A program made the translations under genes and the position numbers. Shown in pieces: positions 35,068 to 43,784 of a stretch of 64,000 bases of DNA (the first letter of the stretch is position 1; each line of letters begins with the position of its first letter). This DNA comes from CAZQKW01 sp964594075 (GTDB taxonomy: Bacteria > Desulfobacterota > WTBG01 > CAIYCZ01). The DNA lies in assembly GCA_964594075.1 (NCBI GenBank), contig CAZQKW010000004.1, forward strand, positions 1 through 64,000, written 5' to 3'. The notes under the pieces were generated by a model. The model searched no databases, was not told where the DNA came from, and saw only the letters and a program-made list of their open reading frames with translations.

Positions 35068-35316
35068 CTATCCTTGCGCTCTCTGCTGTTCATCACGTGC
35101 GCGATATTTTGCCAAAATTGCTTCAATTTTATCTCTGCCCTTCAGTTTAAGTTTTTTTATGCGTTTTTCTTCAAGTTCTTCTTCAGGATTCAAATATGCC
35201 CGTCTGCTGAAATTCTCAAGAATCTCTTCATAACGGCGATGTTCCTCGATATAACGCCGCAACTCTTCATCAATCGGACTGTATTTTTCAATTATTTCGA
35301 GATCCCTTTTTTCCAT
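35068..35316 (-). CDS. YdcH/DUF465 family small protein
   Basis: 82-residue, highly charged helical-hairpin protein of the DUF465 type: EEHRRYEEILENFSRRAYLNPEEELEEKRIKKLKLKGRDKIEAIL. The family is common in proteobacteria and its role is unknown. AAGGAGG lies nine bases upstream of the ATG. It sits between tsaB and ilvB. Confidence 0.85.
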   Translation of the reverse strand: MEKRDLEIIEKYSPIDEELRRYIEEHRRYEEILENFSRRAYLNPEEELEEKRIKKLKLKGRDKIEAILAKYRARDEQQRAQG

Positions 35317-35383
35317 TATGGGGCGCCTCCTTTGATAATTTTTTAAAAAATTTATATATATATAAACCCGCCTTGCCCGTCAA

Positions 35384-36142
35384 TCATTGTTTCATCTTAG
35401 GGGCCTGATTATGTTCTGCTGGCTCATAACCGGTGACCGGCTGAAAGCTGCCTTTTCTTCTGGTGGGATACCGTTCTGCGTCAGACTCCCTCACATACAC
35501 CGGCGCTATGGTAAACAGGTCAGTGCGCGTCTGGTTGAGCGAGTGCTTTCGCGCCAGATGTGCTAATGTTGAGGCTTTGGGAATTCCAGCATAGAGCGAA
35601 AGAACACATGCCGCGCCTTTCAAATAATCTTTGATCTGCTGGTGATAGCGCCATGCGCCGCTTCCCAGAAAAACGGTCTGTTCATGGATGCTGGCAAGCC
35701 AGCTTTCCGGTTCGCATGCTGTTGCAGACACGCGTTGTTCAAGGATACCCGTCTCGGTGACACGGTACAACGCGGTAAAAATCTCCGTCCCCCGTGAGGC
35801 GATCATCGGGCAAATCTGTCCCTGATGACCGTAAGCCTGGTGCGCGATAACCTCCAGCGTGGGAATGCCGATTAAATTCTTGTTTTCAGCCAAGGCAATC
35901 CCTTGTGCGGTGCTTATCCCCACCCGCAGACCCGTAAATGAACCGGGGCCGGTGGACACCGCAACCAGATCAAGGTCTTTCACCGAGCAGCCAGTATCAT
36001 CCAGCAGCCGGTCAACCATGGACAACAGTTTAACAGAATAGCTCCGTGCCCCTGAAAAAAGAATTTCACCCAGCAGCTGCTCATCTTCTATGAGTGCAAC
36101 GCTGCCGATATCGCCGGTTGTATCAATACCAAGTACCTTTAT
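35384..36142 (-). CDS. tsaB: tRNA threonylcarbamoyladenosine biosynthesis protein TsaB, apparent ATA start
   Basis: TsaB scaffolds TsaD in t6A37 synthesis. In-frame translation from 36142 gives KVLGIDTTGDIGSVALIEDEQ, the expected ASKHA N terminus, then the diagnostic STGPGSFTGLRVGISTAQGIA. Full length is ~252 residues. The first candidate codon is ATA at 36140-36142. GAGGAG sits seven bases upstream at 36150-36155, and an in-frame TAG lies five codons before. There is no ATG, GTG or TTG until TTG 36025 and ATG 36019, which would remove ~40 N-terminal residues including the nucleotide-fold core. It is 21 bp downstream of rseP. Confidence 0.88.
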   Translation of the reverse strand: MKVLGIDTTGDIGSVALIEDEQLLGEILFSGARSYSVKLLSMVDRLLDDTGCSVKDLDLVAVSTGPGSFTGLRVGISTAQGIALAENKNLIGIPTLEVIAHQAYGHQGQICPMIASRGTEIFTALYRVTETGILEQRVSATACEPESWLASIHEQTVFLGSGAWRYHQQIKDYLKGAACVLSLYAGIPKASTLAHLARKHSLNQTRTDLFTIAPVYVRESDAERYPTRRKGSFQPVTGYEPAEHNQAPKMKQ

Positions 36143-36163
36143 GCTGCGTCTCCTCTAATCCCG

Positions 36164-37267
36164 TTATCCATTTACGAGCCGTGCAATATCGTTATAAAAA
36201 ACAAACATCATAACCAGCACAATAATGGCGAGACCAATCTGCTGGGCAATCTCCATTTTTTTCATGCTTAACGGACTGCCTTTCAGCGCTTCAACCAGCA
36301 GGAAGAGAATATGTCCGCCGTCCAGAATCGGGATCGGCAGCAGATTCAGCACGCCAAGATTAACGCTAATAATGGCCATGAGCGAAAAAAAGCTCACCAT
36401 GCCGGCCTCGGCAAATTCCCCGGCAACCTCGGCAATGCGTATGGGGCCGCCCAGCGTTTCTGCCGGAATCGCACGCTGAATTATTTTTATGAAGCTGAGC
36501 AGTGTCAGGTGTGAAATATGCCACGTCTGATACACCCCTTTGAAAACGGCTGAAACCGGATCATACCGTTTCACTTTGACCGCCTCTTTCGCGGTGGCAG
36601 CGACAATGCCGATTTTATAACTCTTGCGTTCCTGCCCCAGCATATCCTTTGCCGCCGACAGTTCCGGCACCAGTTCTACGGTCAGCATCTTCCCTGCCCG
36701 CTCCACCGCAAGCGTCAATGAAGTCCCGCCGCTTTTTTCAATAATACGCGAAAGCTCTTCCCAGAGTTCAACGCTCTGTCCGTTCACGGCAACAATCCGG
36801 TCGCCCTGCTGAAGCCCGGCACGCTGGGCAGGGGAATTATCAAGCACCTGACCGACGCGGGGGGTGAGCATGGGTGTTCCCACCATGAAAATGATGGTAA
36901 AGAGCAGACAGGCAAAGGCAATGTTGAACACTGATCCCGCGGCGATAATGGCAAGCCGTTGCGGAATGCTCTGATGGGTGAGCGAAAATGGTTTATCTTC
37001 TTCTGCTACCGGTTCATCGGGGCTTTCACCGAGGGGCTTGACATAGCCACCCAGCGGCAGGGCTGAGATACGGTATTCGGTATCCCCGATTTTTTTGCCG
37101 AGAATGCGCGGCCCAAACCCCAGGGAAAATTTGAGGATTCTGACACCGCATAATTTTGCCACCAGAAAGTGACCAAATTCATGAACAAAGATCAGGATGC
37201 CCAGCAGTATCGCGGTGGGCACAATGTAATACCGGAGAAATGCAATTAATTCTAAGATTTTTTCCAT
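36164..37267 (-). CDS. rseP: RIP metalloprotease RseP (site-2 protease)
   Basis: Inner-membrane zinc protease of the M50 family, 367 residues, cleaving anti-sigma factors and signal-peptide remnants within the membrane. HEFGHFL (HExxH) lies in the first hydrophobic segment, one PDZ domain at ~115-200 (VLDNSPAQRAGLQQGDRIVAVNG), and LNLLPIPILDGGHI supplies the third zinc ligand. Three to four membrane segments. It is in the conserved order cdsA-dxr-rseP. Confidence 0.96.
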   Translation of the reverse strand: MEKILELIAFLRYYIVPTAILLGILIFVHEFGHFLVAKLCGVRILKFSLGFGPRILGKKIGDTEYRISALPLGGYVKPLGESPDEPVAEEDKPFSLTHQSIPQRLAIIAAGSVFNIAFACLLFTIIFMVGTPMLTPRVGQVLDNSPAQRAGLQQGDRIVAVNGQSVELWEELSRIIEKSGGTSLTLAVERAGKMLTVELVPELSAAKDMLGQERKSYKIGIVAATAKEAVKVKRYDPVSAVFKGVYQTWHISHLTLLSFIKIIQRAIPAETLGGPIRIAEVAGEFAEAGMVSFFSLMAIISVNLGVLNLLPIPILDGGHILFLLVEALKGSPLSMKKMEIAQQIGLAIIVLVMMFVFYNDIARLVNG

Positions 37268-37276
37268 TAGTGCTCC

Positions 37277-38440
37277 CTATGATGTAGGTCTTTTTTTGAT
37301 CGCCGTTTCAGCCGCTGTCCGCGCCCAGGTATCTGCCTGCAACACCGCTTCGAGCGTTACCGCGCTGTTATGCTTAAATGCTCCCATGACCTGCTCGACA
37401 ATCCGCGCTATGTCAGTGAAGCGTATGTGCTTATCCAGAAACTTCTGCACCGCTATTTCATTTGCTGCGTTCATTACCGCCGGCATCAGCCCGCCAGCCG
37501 AGATTGCCCCATAAGCAAGATTCAAGCAGGGGAATTTTTTTCGGTCCGGTTCTCTAAAGGTCAGGTGCTCCATCTGCGAAATATTCAGCGGCTTGACGAT
37601 ATGGGTGAGCCGCTCCGGCCCCCACAGGGCATAGGCAATCGGGCCCTTCATATCAGGCTGCGAGAGATGCGCCAGCACCGTGCCATCTATATATTCCACC
37701 ATTGAATGGATAATGCTCTGGGGATGAATCACCACCCGTATATTTTCCGGCGCGATCCCAAACAGCCACCGCGCTTCAATGACTTCAAGACCCTTGTTCA
37801 TCAGCGTGGCTGAATCAATGGTGACCTTGGTTCCCATCTTCCAGCGCGGATGCCTCAGTGCCTGGCGCGGCGTTACGCGGGCAAGCTGGGCCCGCGTATA
37901 ATTGAGAAACGGACCGCCCGACGCGGTAAGTATTATACTGCGCACATCTTTGATGCCCCGGCCATCAAGAATTTGGGCAATCGCGCTGTGCTCGCTGTCA
38001 ACTGGGATGATCCGTTTGTGTTGTCGCGCTGCCTCGCGGGTGAGCAACTCGCCGGCCATGACCAGCGCTTCTTTATTGGCCAGCGCCACATCCTTCCCGG
38101 CCTTAATGGCGGCAAGCGTCGGCAGCAGCCCGGCAGCTCCTGATATCGCCGAAATAACTATATCCGCCTCCGGCATGGTAGCAATCTGGGCCAATCCGGC
38201 GCTGCTCCAGACCACCTCTGCACGCTGTTTATCTATGCGCGCTGCGAGCGCGGCAGCAGCGGTTTCACTGGCAAGACACACCAGACGCGGCTGAAATTGC
38301 CGCACCTGTTCAGCAATCTTTTTTACGTTTTTCCCTGCCGCCAGACCGACGATGCGAAACTTTTCGGGATGCGCTGCGCAGACCTTTAATGCTGCAGTCC
38401 CGATGGATCCGGTAGAGCCGATAATTGCAACTGTTTTCAT
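37277..38440 (-). CDS. dxr: 1-deoxy-D-xylulose 5-phosphate reductoisomerase
   Basis: MEP-pathway enzyme converting DXP to MEP for isoprenoid synthesis. About 387 residues. ATG 38440 (MKTVAIIGSTGSIG, NADPH motif) overlaps the cdsA stop as ATGA, showing coupling; the longer frame to 38464 is unlikely. Metal and substrate signatures: ALANKEALVMAGE, PVDSEHSAI, TASGGPF, HPRWKMGTKVTIDSATLMNKGLEVIEA. Confidence 0.97.
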   Translation of the reverse strand: MKTVAIIGSTGSIGTAALKVCAAHPEKFRIVGLAAGKNVKKIAEQVRQFQPRLVCLASETAAAALAARIDKQRAEVVWSSAGLAQIATMPEADIVISAISGAAGLLPTLAAIKAGKDVALANKEALVMAGELLTREAARQHKRIIPVDSEHSAIAQILDGRGIKDVRSIILTASGGPFLNYTRAQLARVTPRQALRHPRWKMGTKVTIDSATLMNKGLEVIEARWLFGIAPENIRVVIHPQSIIHSMVEYIDGTVLAHLSQPDMKGPIAYALWGPERLTHIVKPLNISQMEHLTFREPDRKKFPCLNLAYGAISAGGLMPAVMNAANEIAVQKFLDKHIRFTDIARIVEQVMGAFKHNSAVTLEAVLQADTWARTAAETAIKKRPTS

Positions 38441-39276
38441 TGCGGAAATGCCATGGTGACCCAAAAATAAAAGAACGGCGCTGCAAAAAGCAGACTGTCA
38501 AGCCGATCAAGAGCGCCCCCATGGCCGGGGAAAACACTGCCTGAATCCTTGATGCCAAATGCCCGTTTCAGCACCGATTCGCCGAGGTCACCGAATTGAT
38601 TCATAATGTTTATACCCATGCCGGCGCACATGCTGCTTAACGGACTGGCGTTTTGCAGAAGCAGCACACTGCACGCCAGCGCAGTTATTATCCCGCCGAC
38701 CAGGCCGCCAAGTGCTCCTTCAATGGTTTTCTTCGGACTGATGCCCGGGCACAGCGGGTGTTTGCCTTTCCATGAACCGACAAAAAATGATGCGGCATCG
38801 CCCGCCCAGGTTACAAAAAGGAGAAACAGGATGAGCACAGGTCCGCCGGGCTGGACATGGATCAGCAGCATAAAGGAAAAAAACAGACTGATGTAAAAAA
38901 CCCCTAACACAGTAAGTGCGAGCCGGTTTATAGTTTGCGCCATATCCCGCGCCATAAAGATATGATACACGAACAGCGCCAGAATACTGCCGGCACAACC
39001 ACAAAGTGTTAAAAAATAGGTGCTGCCGCCGGTTGCTGAATAGCCGCGCGATTCAACAAATACGCAGATCACGATGAATATGCCCAGTGTTATGCCGATA
39101 AATCGCTCCCGGTAATGTTCTGGTGGTATTGCTGCCCGAAAAAACTCATAGAGTCCCAGAGCCGTGAACACCAGCACCAGGAATAAAAATACCAGCTCTC
39201 CGCCCCAGACGATGGCCGCGGTAACCAGTGGAATCGTAATCAGTGCCGTGATGATGCGTTGCAGAAGCATGAACAA
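38437..39276 (-). CDS. cdsA: Phosphatidate cytidylyltransferase
   Basis: Makes CDP-diacylglycerol from phosphatidate and CTP, feeding PssA (31839). 279 residues, very hydrophobic (about eight segments), with the family signature near the end: KRAFGIKDSGSVFPGHGGALDRLDSL. Start ATG 39276; the stop overlaps dxr by four bases. Confidence 0.95.
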   Translation of the reverse strand: MFMLLQRIITALITIPLVTAAIVWGGELVFLFLVLVFTALGLYEFFRAAIPPEHYRERFIGITLGIFIVICVFVESRGYSATGGSTYFLTLCGCAGSILALFVYHIFMARDMAQTINRLALTVLGVFYISLFFSFMLLIHVQPGGPVLILFLLFVTWAGDAASFFVGSWKGKHPLCPGISPKKTIEGALGGLVGGIITALACSVLLLQNASPLSSMCAGMGINIMNQFGDLGESVLKRAFGIKDSGSVFPGHGGALDRLDSLLFAAPFFYFWVTMAFPQ

Positions 39277-39291
39277 CTGTAGAGGATTTGT

Positions 39292-40029
39292 TTATCGTTC
39301 GCCGATCTGTTCACCGGTGAGGCCAAACCGCCGCTCCCGTTTCTGATAATCAATAAGTGCTTTGTATAGATCCTGCTTTCTAAAATCCGGCCACAGCACA
39401 TCGGTCACATATATCTCAGTATAGGCAAGCTGCCAGAGCAAAAAATTGCTGATGCGCATTTCGCCGCTGGTTCGTATGAGCAGGTCAGGATCGGGAAGTC
39501 CTGCAGTATAAAGTTCTTGCGAAAACACTTCCTCGTCAACATCGGCAGCAGTAAAGTTATTGGTTTGGGCTTTTTGCACAAGACGCGCGACGGCCCGCAG
39601 TATCTCATCCCTGCCGCCGTAGCTTAATGCGATATTCAAAATCATCCCGGTGTTGTTTTTGGTCTGCTCAATGGCTTCATGAACAACCGCCTGCACATCT
39701 TCGGGAAGGCGTTCAATATGGCCAATAGTCTGCACCTTAATATTATTTTTATGCAGCTCGGCAAGCTCCAAGCGAATGAAGCGCTTAAGCAGCCTCATAA
39801 GCCCCCTGATTTCGGTTTTTGGTCGTTTCCAGTTTTCCTGCGAGAATGCGTAAAGAGTAAGCGCCTGAATGCCCAGCTCCCGGCAACACTTCACCACTTC
39901 TTTAACCGACTCCATGCCTTTTTGGTGGCCTTTGAGCCGTGCTAAAGCGCGGCGTTTTGCCCATCGGCCATTGCCATCCATAATGATTGCTATGTGCCGT
40001 GGTAATTTTTCTCTATTAAGTCTATCCAT
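39292..40029 (-). CDS. uppS: Isoprenyl transferase (undecaprenyl diphosphate synthase)
   Basis: cis-prenyltransferase producing undecaprenyl diphosphate, the lipid carrier for peptidoglycan and surface glycans. 245 residues. Motifs: HIAIIMDGNGRWAKRR (catalytic Asp and diphosphate site), LTLYAFSQENWKRP, and LLIRTSGEMRISNFLLWQLAYTE. Start ATG 40029. It is 15 bp upstream of cdsA in the same operon. Confidence 0.96.
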   Translation of the reverse strand: MDRLNREKLPRHIAIIMDGNGRWAKRRALARLKGHQKGMESVKEVVKCCRELGIQALTLYAFSQENWKRPKTEIRGLMRLLKRFIRLELAELHKNNIKVQTIGHIERLPEDVQAVVHEAIEQTKNNTGMILNIALSYGGRDEILRAVARLVQKAQTNNFTAADVDEEVFSQELYTAGLPDPDLLIRTSGEMRISNFLLWQLAYTEIYVTDVLWPDFRKQDLYKALIDYQKRERRFGLTGEQIGER

Positions 40030-40600
40030 ATGGGAAACAGCGCACTATCGCTGCCTTTATTACGTAAAAATCATTCGACTCAAACCCGTTAATAATTTTA
40101 AAAAATATCATATAACCGTATCGGCCTCAAGCACTATAACACACCACAAACGTTACCCAAAATATTACCTTGTTGCGAGCGGAGGAACACCGAAGCGTTT
40201 TTTCTCCGCCGCACCACTATGCTCATGGGCCGGCAGCACACCCGGCGTGGACAGTTGTGTTGAAACAATGAAACAAACCTCCCGGTGCTCGTGTTTTGCT
40301 GTTTCTGTGTGCAACCCTCCCGGTTTCCTATCGTTTACAACATTTATCTGCATATTAGAAAGAATTTTTGGGGGAACATCCTGCTATGACACGATACGTC
40401 CCACCGCGTTATGACGGCCCGTGGAGAGGCAGGAAAACAATTCCCTGCCAATAACAATACCGGCTGACTGCTAATGATTTCATTGATGTGAGGAAATTAG
40501 GACTGAATGGGGCGGATGTATGACAGAATCGAAAAGGATCATTAAAAAATTTGCAAAGCAAGATGCGGGGCACCAGCGAACCGGTTACCCCGCGATCATG
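40030..40600. other. Intergenic gap between ferredoxin gene and uppS
   Basis: 570 bp without a supported gene. It holds the second copy of the inverted-repeat element (40190-40285), a GGCAGG/CCTGCC hairpin near 40430-40451 and a GCGGGG/CCCCGC hairpin at ~40564-40592 that could be the ferredoxin terminator, though no T-run follows it. The remaining open frames look spurious. Confidence 0.55.
40190..40285 (-). repeat. Second, deleted copy of the 215-bp element
   Basis: Shares GCCGCACCA..TGCTCAT..GCCGGCA.CAC with the minus strand of 26218-26432, then, after an internal deletion, GTTGTGTTG...CAATGAAA from the other end of that element. The outer 21-bp inverted repeat is degenerate here. Confidence 0.6.
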
Positions 40601-40774
40601 TTACTTTTCCTCGATAATTGCTTCTGTCGGGCACACATCTTTACAGGTGCCGCATTCTGTGCATTTTTCCTGATCGATGACATAGGTATCGGTTCCTTCA
40701 GAAATTGCATCAGAAGGACATTCCTCGGCACAGGTACCGCAGGAAACACAATCATTAGTAATCTTAAATGCCAT
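40601..40774 (-). CDS. Small 2x[4Fe-4S] ferredoxin
   Basis: 57-residue clostridial-type ferredoxin found by translating the gap after frr. It has two CxxCxxCxxxCP clusters: CVSCGTCAEECP (residues 9-20) and CTECGTCKDVCP (residues 38-49). AAGGAGGTGA lies eight bases upstream of the ATG. It is a cytoplasmic low-potential electron carrier and a plausible partner of the aldehyde:ferredoxin oxidoreductase at 22526. It interrupts the otherwise standard frr-uppS neighbourhood. Confidence 0.95.
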   Translation of the reverse strand: MAFKITNDCVSCGTCAEECPSDAISEGTDTYVIDQEKCTECGTCKDVCPTEAIIEEK

Positions 40775-40813
40775 GTAGTGTCACCTCCTTATTCTAATAT
40801 AACAGGGAATGGT

Positions 40814-41371
40814 TTAGAACTCCAGAATTTCTTTTTCTTTTGCCAACGTCAGCTCATCACACTTTTTTATATACTCGTCCGTTATGTCCTGAACTTCTTT
40901 CTGTCCCTTAAAAAAATCATCCTCTGAAATTTCTTTGTCCTTTTTCATGCGTTTGAGCTCTTCATTAATATCTCGCCGGTGGTTGCGCATGGATACTTTG
41001 CAGGTTTCGGCCATTTTTTTTACCACTTTTACCAGTTCCATTCTGCGCTGCTCGGTGAGTGGGGGGATAGCCACTCTGATTATTTTGCCGTCGTTAACCG
41101 GCGTCAGTCCCAGATCTGACTTCTGAATTGCTTTCTCAATCTCCTTGACCGCCGTAGCATCCCACGGCTGAATGGTTATGAGGCGCGGTTCCGGCACAGA
41201 CAGTGTGGCCAACTGGTTCAGCGGGGTGAGCGTCCCGTAATAATCAATTTTAATGCCGTCAAGCAGCGCAATTGACGCCCTTCCGGTGCGCACTCTGCTG
41301 AATTCCCGCTTCAGGGAATCAAGGCTTTTTTCCATCTCCATATTTAGCTTCTGGATATAGTCAGTTCCCAT
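40814..41371 (-). CDS. frr: Ribosome recycling factor
   Basis: 185-residue L-shaped factor that splits post-termination ribosomes with EF-G. It has SLKREFSRVRTGRASIALLDGIKIDYYGTLTPLNQ, then ITIQPWD, IQKSDLGLTPVNDGKIIRVAIPPLTEQRR and CKVSMRNHRRDIN, all classic. Start ATG with GGAG seven bases upstream, three bases after pyrH. Confidence 0.97.
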   Translation of the reverse strand: MGTDYIQKLNMEMEKSLDSLKREFSRVRTGRASIALLDGIKIDYYGTLTPLNQLATLSVPEPRLITIQPWDATAVKEIEKAIQKSDLGLTPVNDGKIIRVAIPPLTEQRRMELVKVVKKMAETCKVSMRNHRRDINEELKRMKKDKEISEDDFFKGQKEVQDITDEYIKKCDELTLAKEKEILEF

Positions 41372-41374
41372 AAC

Positions 41375-42103
41375 TCAACTCCGAATATGAGTTCCGATCT
41401 TTTTTCCCAAAACTGCCTTGCAGATATTTCCCGAAATGGTCATATTAAACACGATGATCGGCAGATTATTGTCCATGCACAGCGTAATTGCAGTAAGATC
41501 CATCACTTTCAAGTTTTTTGCAATAACATCCTGATAGGAAATCACAGCGAATTTTCTGGCGCGCGGATCTTTAACCGGATCACGGTCATAAACCCCGTCA
41601 ACCTTGGTTGCTTTTAATATGACGTCGGCATTTATTTCAATAGCGCGCAACGCCGCGGCCGTGTCCGAGGAAAAAAACGGATTGCCGGTGCCGGCGGCAA
41701 AGATAACCACCCGTCTTTTTTCCAGATGCCGTGTAGCCCGACGCCGGATGAACGGCTCTGCAATCTGACGCATCTCAATTGCCGAAAGCACGCGGGTCGG
41801 AACCTCTCGCTTTTCCAAGCAGTCCTGGAGCGCCAGACTATTCATCACCGTAGCCAGCATTCCCATATAATCGGCGGCAACCCGATCCATGCCCCGGGCG
41901 CTTTCCGAATTCCCCCGAAAAATATTGCCCCCGCCAATAACAATACCGATCTCGGTTCCCAGATCGTAAATCTGCTTGACCTCGCCGGCAATGCTGCCCA
42001 TCACATCAGCACTGATGCCGTATTCCTTGCTGCCGCTCAACACTTCACCGCTCAATTTCAGCAAAATACGTTTATAGGTGAGGCTGCGGGGATTTTTTGC
42101 CAT
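41375..42103 (-). CDS. pyrH: UMP kinase
   Basis: Hexameric bacterial UMP kinase of the amino-acid-kinase fold, 242 residues. It has YKRILLKLSGEVLSGSKEYGIS, VIGGGNIFRG, DYMGMLATVMNSLALQ, and TGNPFFSSDTAAALRAIEI. Allosterically regulated by GTP and UTP in the family. It lies between tsf and frr as usual. Confidence 0.97.
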   Translation of the reverse strand: MAKNPRSLTYKRILLKLSGEVLSGSKEYGISADVMGSIAGEVKQIYDLGTEIGIVIGGGNIFRGNSESARGMDRVAADYMGMLATVMNSLALQDCLEKREVPTRVLSAIEMRQIAEPFIRRRATRHLEKRRVVIFAAGTGNPFFSSDTAAALRAIEINADVILKATKVDGVYDRDPVKDPRARKFAVISYQDVIAKNLKVMDLTAITLCMDNNLPIIVFNMTISGNICKAVLGKKIGTHIRS

Positions 42104-42120
42104 GGAAATATTCCAAACAG

Positions 42121-42720
42121 TCAGTTGGTTTCGCCGAGTTGAAAACGGCTGAAACGGCTCACGCTCACATTCTCGCCAAACTTTGCAATGATCCCTTTGA
42201 TAAGTTCCTGAACGGTGATTTTATCATCTTTTACAAACGGCTGATCCAGAAGACAGACCTCTGAATAAAATTTTTCCAGCCGGCCTTCGACAATTTTTTC
42301 CATTACGTTTTCGGGCTTATTTAGATTCTGTGCCTGGGTGCGCAGTATCCGCCGCTCCTGTTCCAGAACTTCCGCGGGCACTTCTTCGCGGCGCACATAG
42401 CGGGGGCTTGCCGCGGCAATGTGCATGGCAAGATCTTTGGTGAACACTGCAAATTCAGGGCTCTTGGCAACAAAATCCGTTTCGCAGTTCACTTCCAGCA
42501 GCACGCCAATTTTATCGCCCGGATGAACATAAGCAACGATCTTGCCTTCATTGGTGGCGCGGCTCATCTTTTTCTGCGCCGATGCAATCCCCTTCTCCCT
42601 GAGATATATGACCGCTTTGTCAATATCATTGCCGCTCGCGCGCAAAGCCTCCCTGCAATCAAGGATCGGGGCGCCGGTCAGCGATCTCAATTCTTTTACT
42701 CGCGACGCATCTATCTCCAT
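42121..42720 (-). CDS. tsf: Translation elongation factor Ts
   Basis: Guanine-nucleotide exchange factor for EF-Tu, about 199 residues. This is the short form lacking one core repeat, as in Thermus and many deltaproteobacteria-like lineages. N-terminal UBA-like domain (ASRVKELRSLTGAPILDCREALRASGNDIDKAVIYLREKG) and the TDFVAKSPEF motif are present. Start ATG 42720 has GGGAGG six bases upstream. Confidence 0.95.
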   Translation of the reverse strand: MEIDASRVKELRSLTGAPILDCREALRASGNDIDKAVIYLREKGIASAQKKMSRATNEGKIVAYVHPGDKIGVLLEVNCETDFVAKSPEFAVFTKDLAMHIAAASPRYVRREEVPAEVLEQERRILRTQAQNLNKPENVMEKIVEGRLEKFYSEVCLLDQPFVKDDKITVQELIKGIIAKFGENVSVSRFSRFQLGETN

Positions 42721-42765
42721 TAACAACCTCCCTTTCCAACAATCTCGATCACAATGCCTGTTTTG

Positions 42766-43551
42766 CTAATCCTCAAACTCTGTATCGTCAAACTCGAGTT
42801 CCTCGCCCTTTTCTGCGGGTTCGGGTTCCATGAGATAGCCCTTGTCAGTCTGAATGCGCTCTTCTCTCCTGCGGTCGCCCTCAATGCACGCATCGGCGAT
42901 CTTCGCCGTAAACAGCCTTATGGCCCGGATGGCATCATCATTGCCGGGTATTATGTAATCCAGATCATCCGGATCACAATTAGTGTCCACAAGTCCTATT
43001 ACCGGGATGCGCAATTTGCGGGCTTCGGCTACTGCAATCTTTTCCTTCTTGGGGTCCACCACAAACAGCGCGCCGGGAAGCCGGTCCATGTCCCGGATGC
43101 CTTCTAAAAGAAAGTTCAATTTGACCAGTTCCCGCTCCAGACCAAGGGCTTCTTTCTTTTTGAAATTTGCAAAACTGCCGTCGTTTTTCATCGTCTCCAG
43201 CTTTTTAAGCCGGTCAATATTCTTTTTAATAGTTTGAAAGTTGGTCAGGGTGCCGCCCAGCCACCGGTTGGTAACATAGAACATATGACAGCGCTGCGCT
43301 TCTTCTCGGATGGCATCCTGGGCCTGCCGTTTAGTGCCAACAAACAGCACGCTGTGCCCCTGGGCAACGGTCTCAACAATAAAATCATAGGCCTCTTTAA
43401 AAAGCACCACGGTTTTTTGTAAATCAATAATATAAATACCGTTGCGGGCGCCATAAATATAGGGTTTCATCTTTGGGTTCCAGCGCCGTGTCTGATGCCC
43501 AAAGTGAACCCCTGCCTCTAAAAGCTGTTTCATGTTAATCAATTGTGCCAA
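42766..43551 (-). CDS. rpsB: 30S ribosomal protein S2
   Basis: 261 residues. LLEAGVHFGHQTRRWNPKMKPYIYGARNGIYIIDLQKT and VTNRWLGGTLTNFQTI are diagnostic, with an acidic C-terminal tail. TTG at 43551 is taken as start because AAGGAGG sits five bases upstream; ATG seven codons later has no such site. First gene of the rpsB-tsf-pyrH-frr run. The 230-bp AT-rich upstream gap should hold the promoter and S2 leader, not resolved. Confidence 0.97.
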   Translation of the reverse strand: MAQLINMKQLLEAGVHFGHQTRRWNPKMKPYIYGARNGIYIIDLQKTVVLFKEAYDFIVETVAQGHSVLFVGTKRQAQDAIREEAQRCHMFYVTNRWLGGTLTNFQTIKKNIDRLKKLETMKNDGSFANFKKKEALGLERELVKLNFLLEGIRDMDRLPGALFVVDPKKEKIAVAEARKLRIPVIGLVDTNCDPDDLDYIIPGNDDAIRAIRLFTAKIADACIEGDRRREERIQTDKGYLMEPEPAEKGEELEFDDTEFED

Positions 43552-43784
43552 TCATGCCTCCTTAAATGTTATGAGTTTATTGTAGGGTTTTAATAAAGGG
43601 TTTTGAATAAGGCCCCAAAATTTGCGCACCACATTGCTATCTATTTAAAATTTGTTGTTAATAGCATATTACCGGGTACATATCAAGCCATATTTGCGCA
43701 CAATGGCCACAAAATTACTGTGGCGGGAGTTTACACCTTGAGAGTGCTTTTGTGCGATTTTTTTAAAAAATTTTTACGAAGGCT

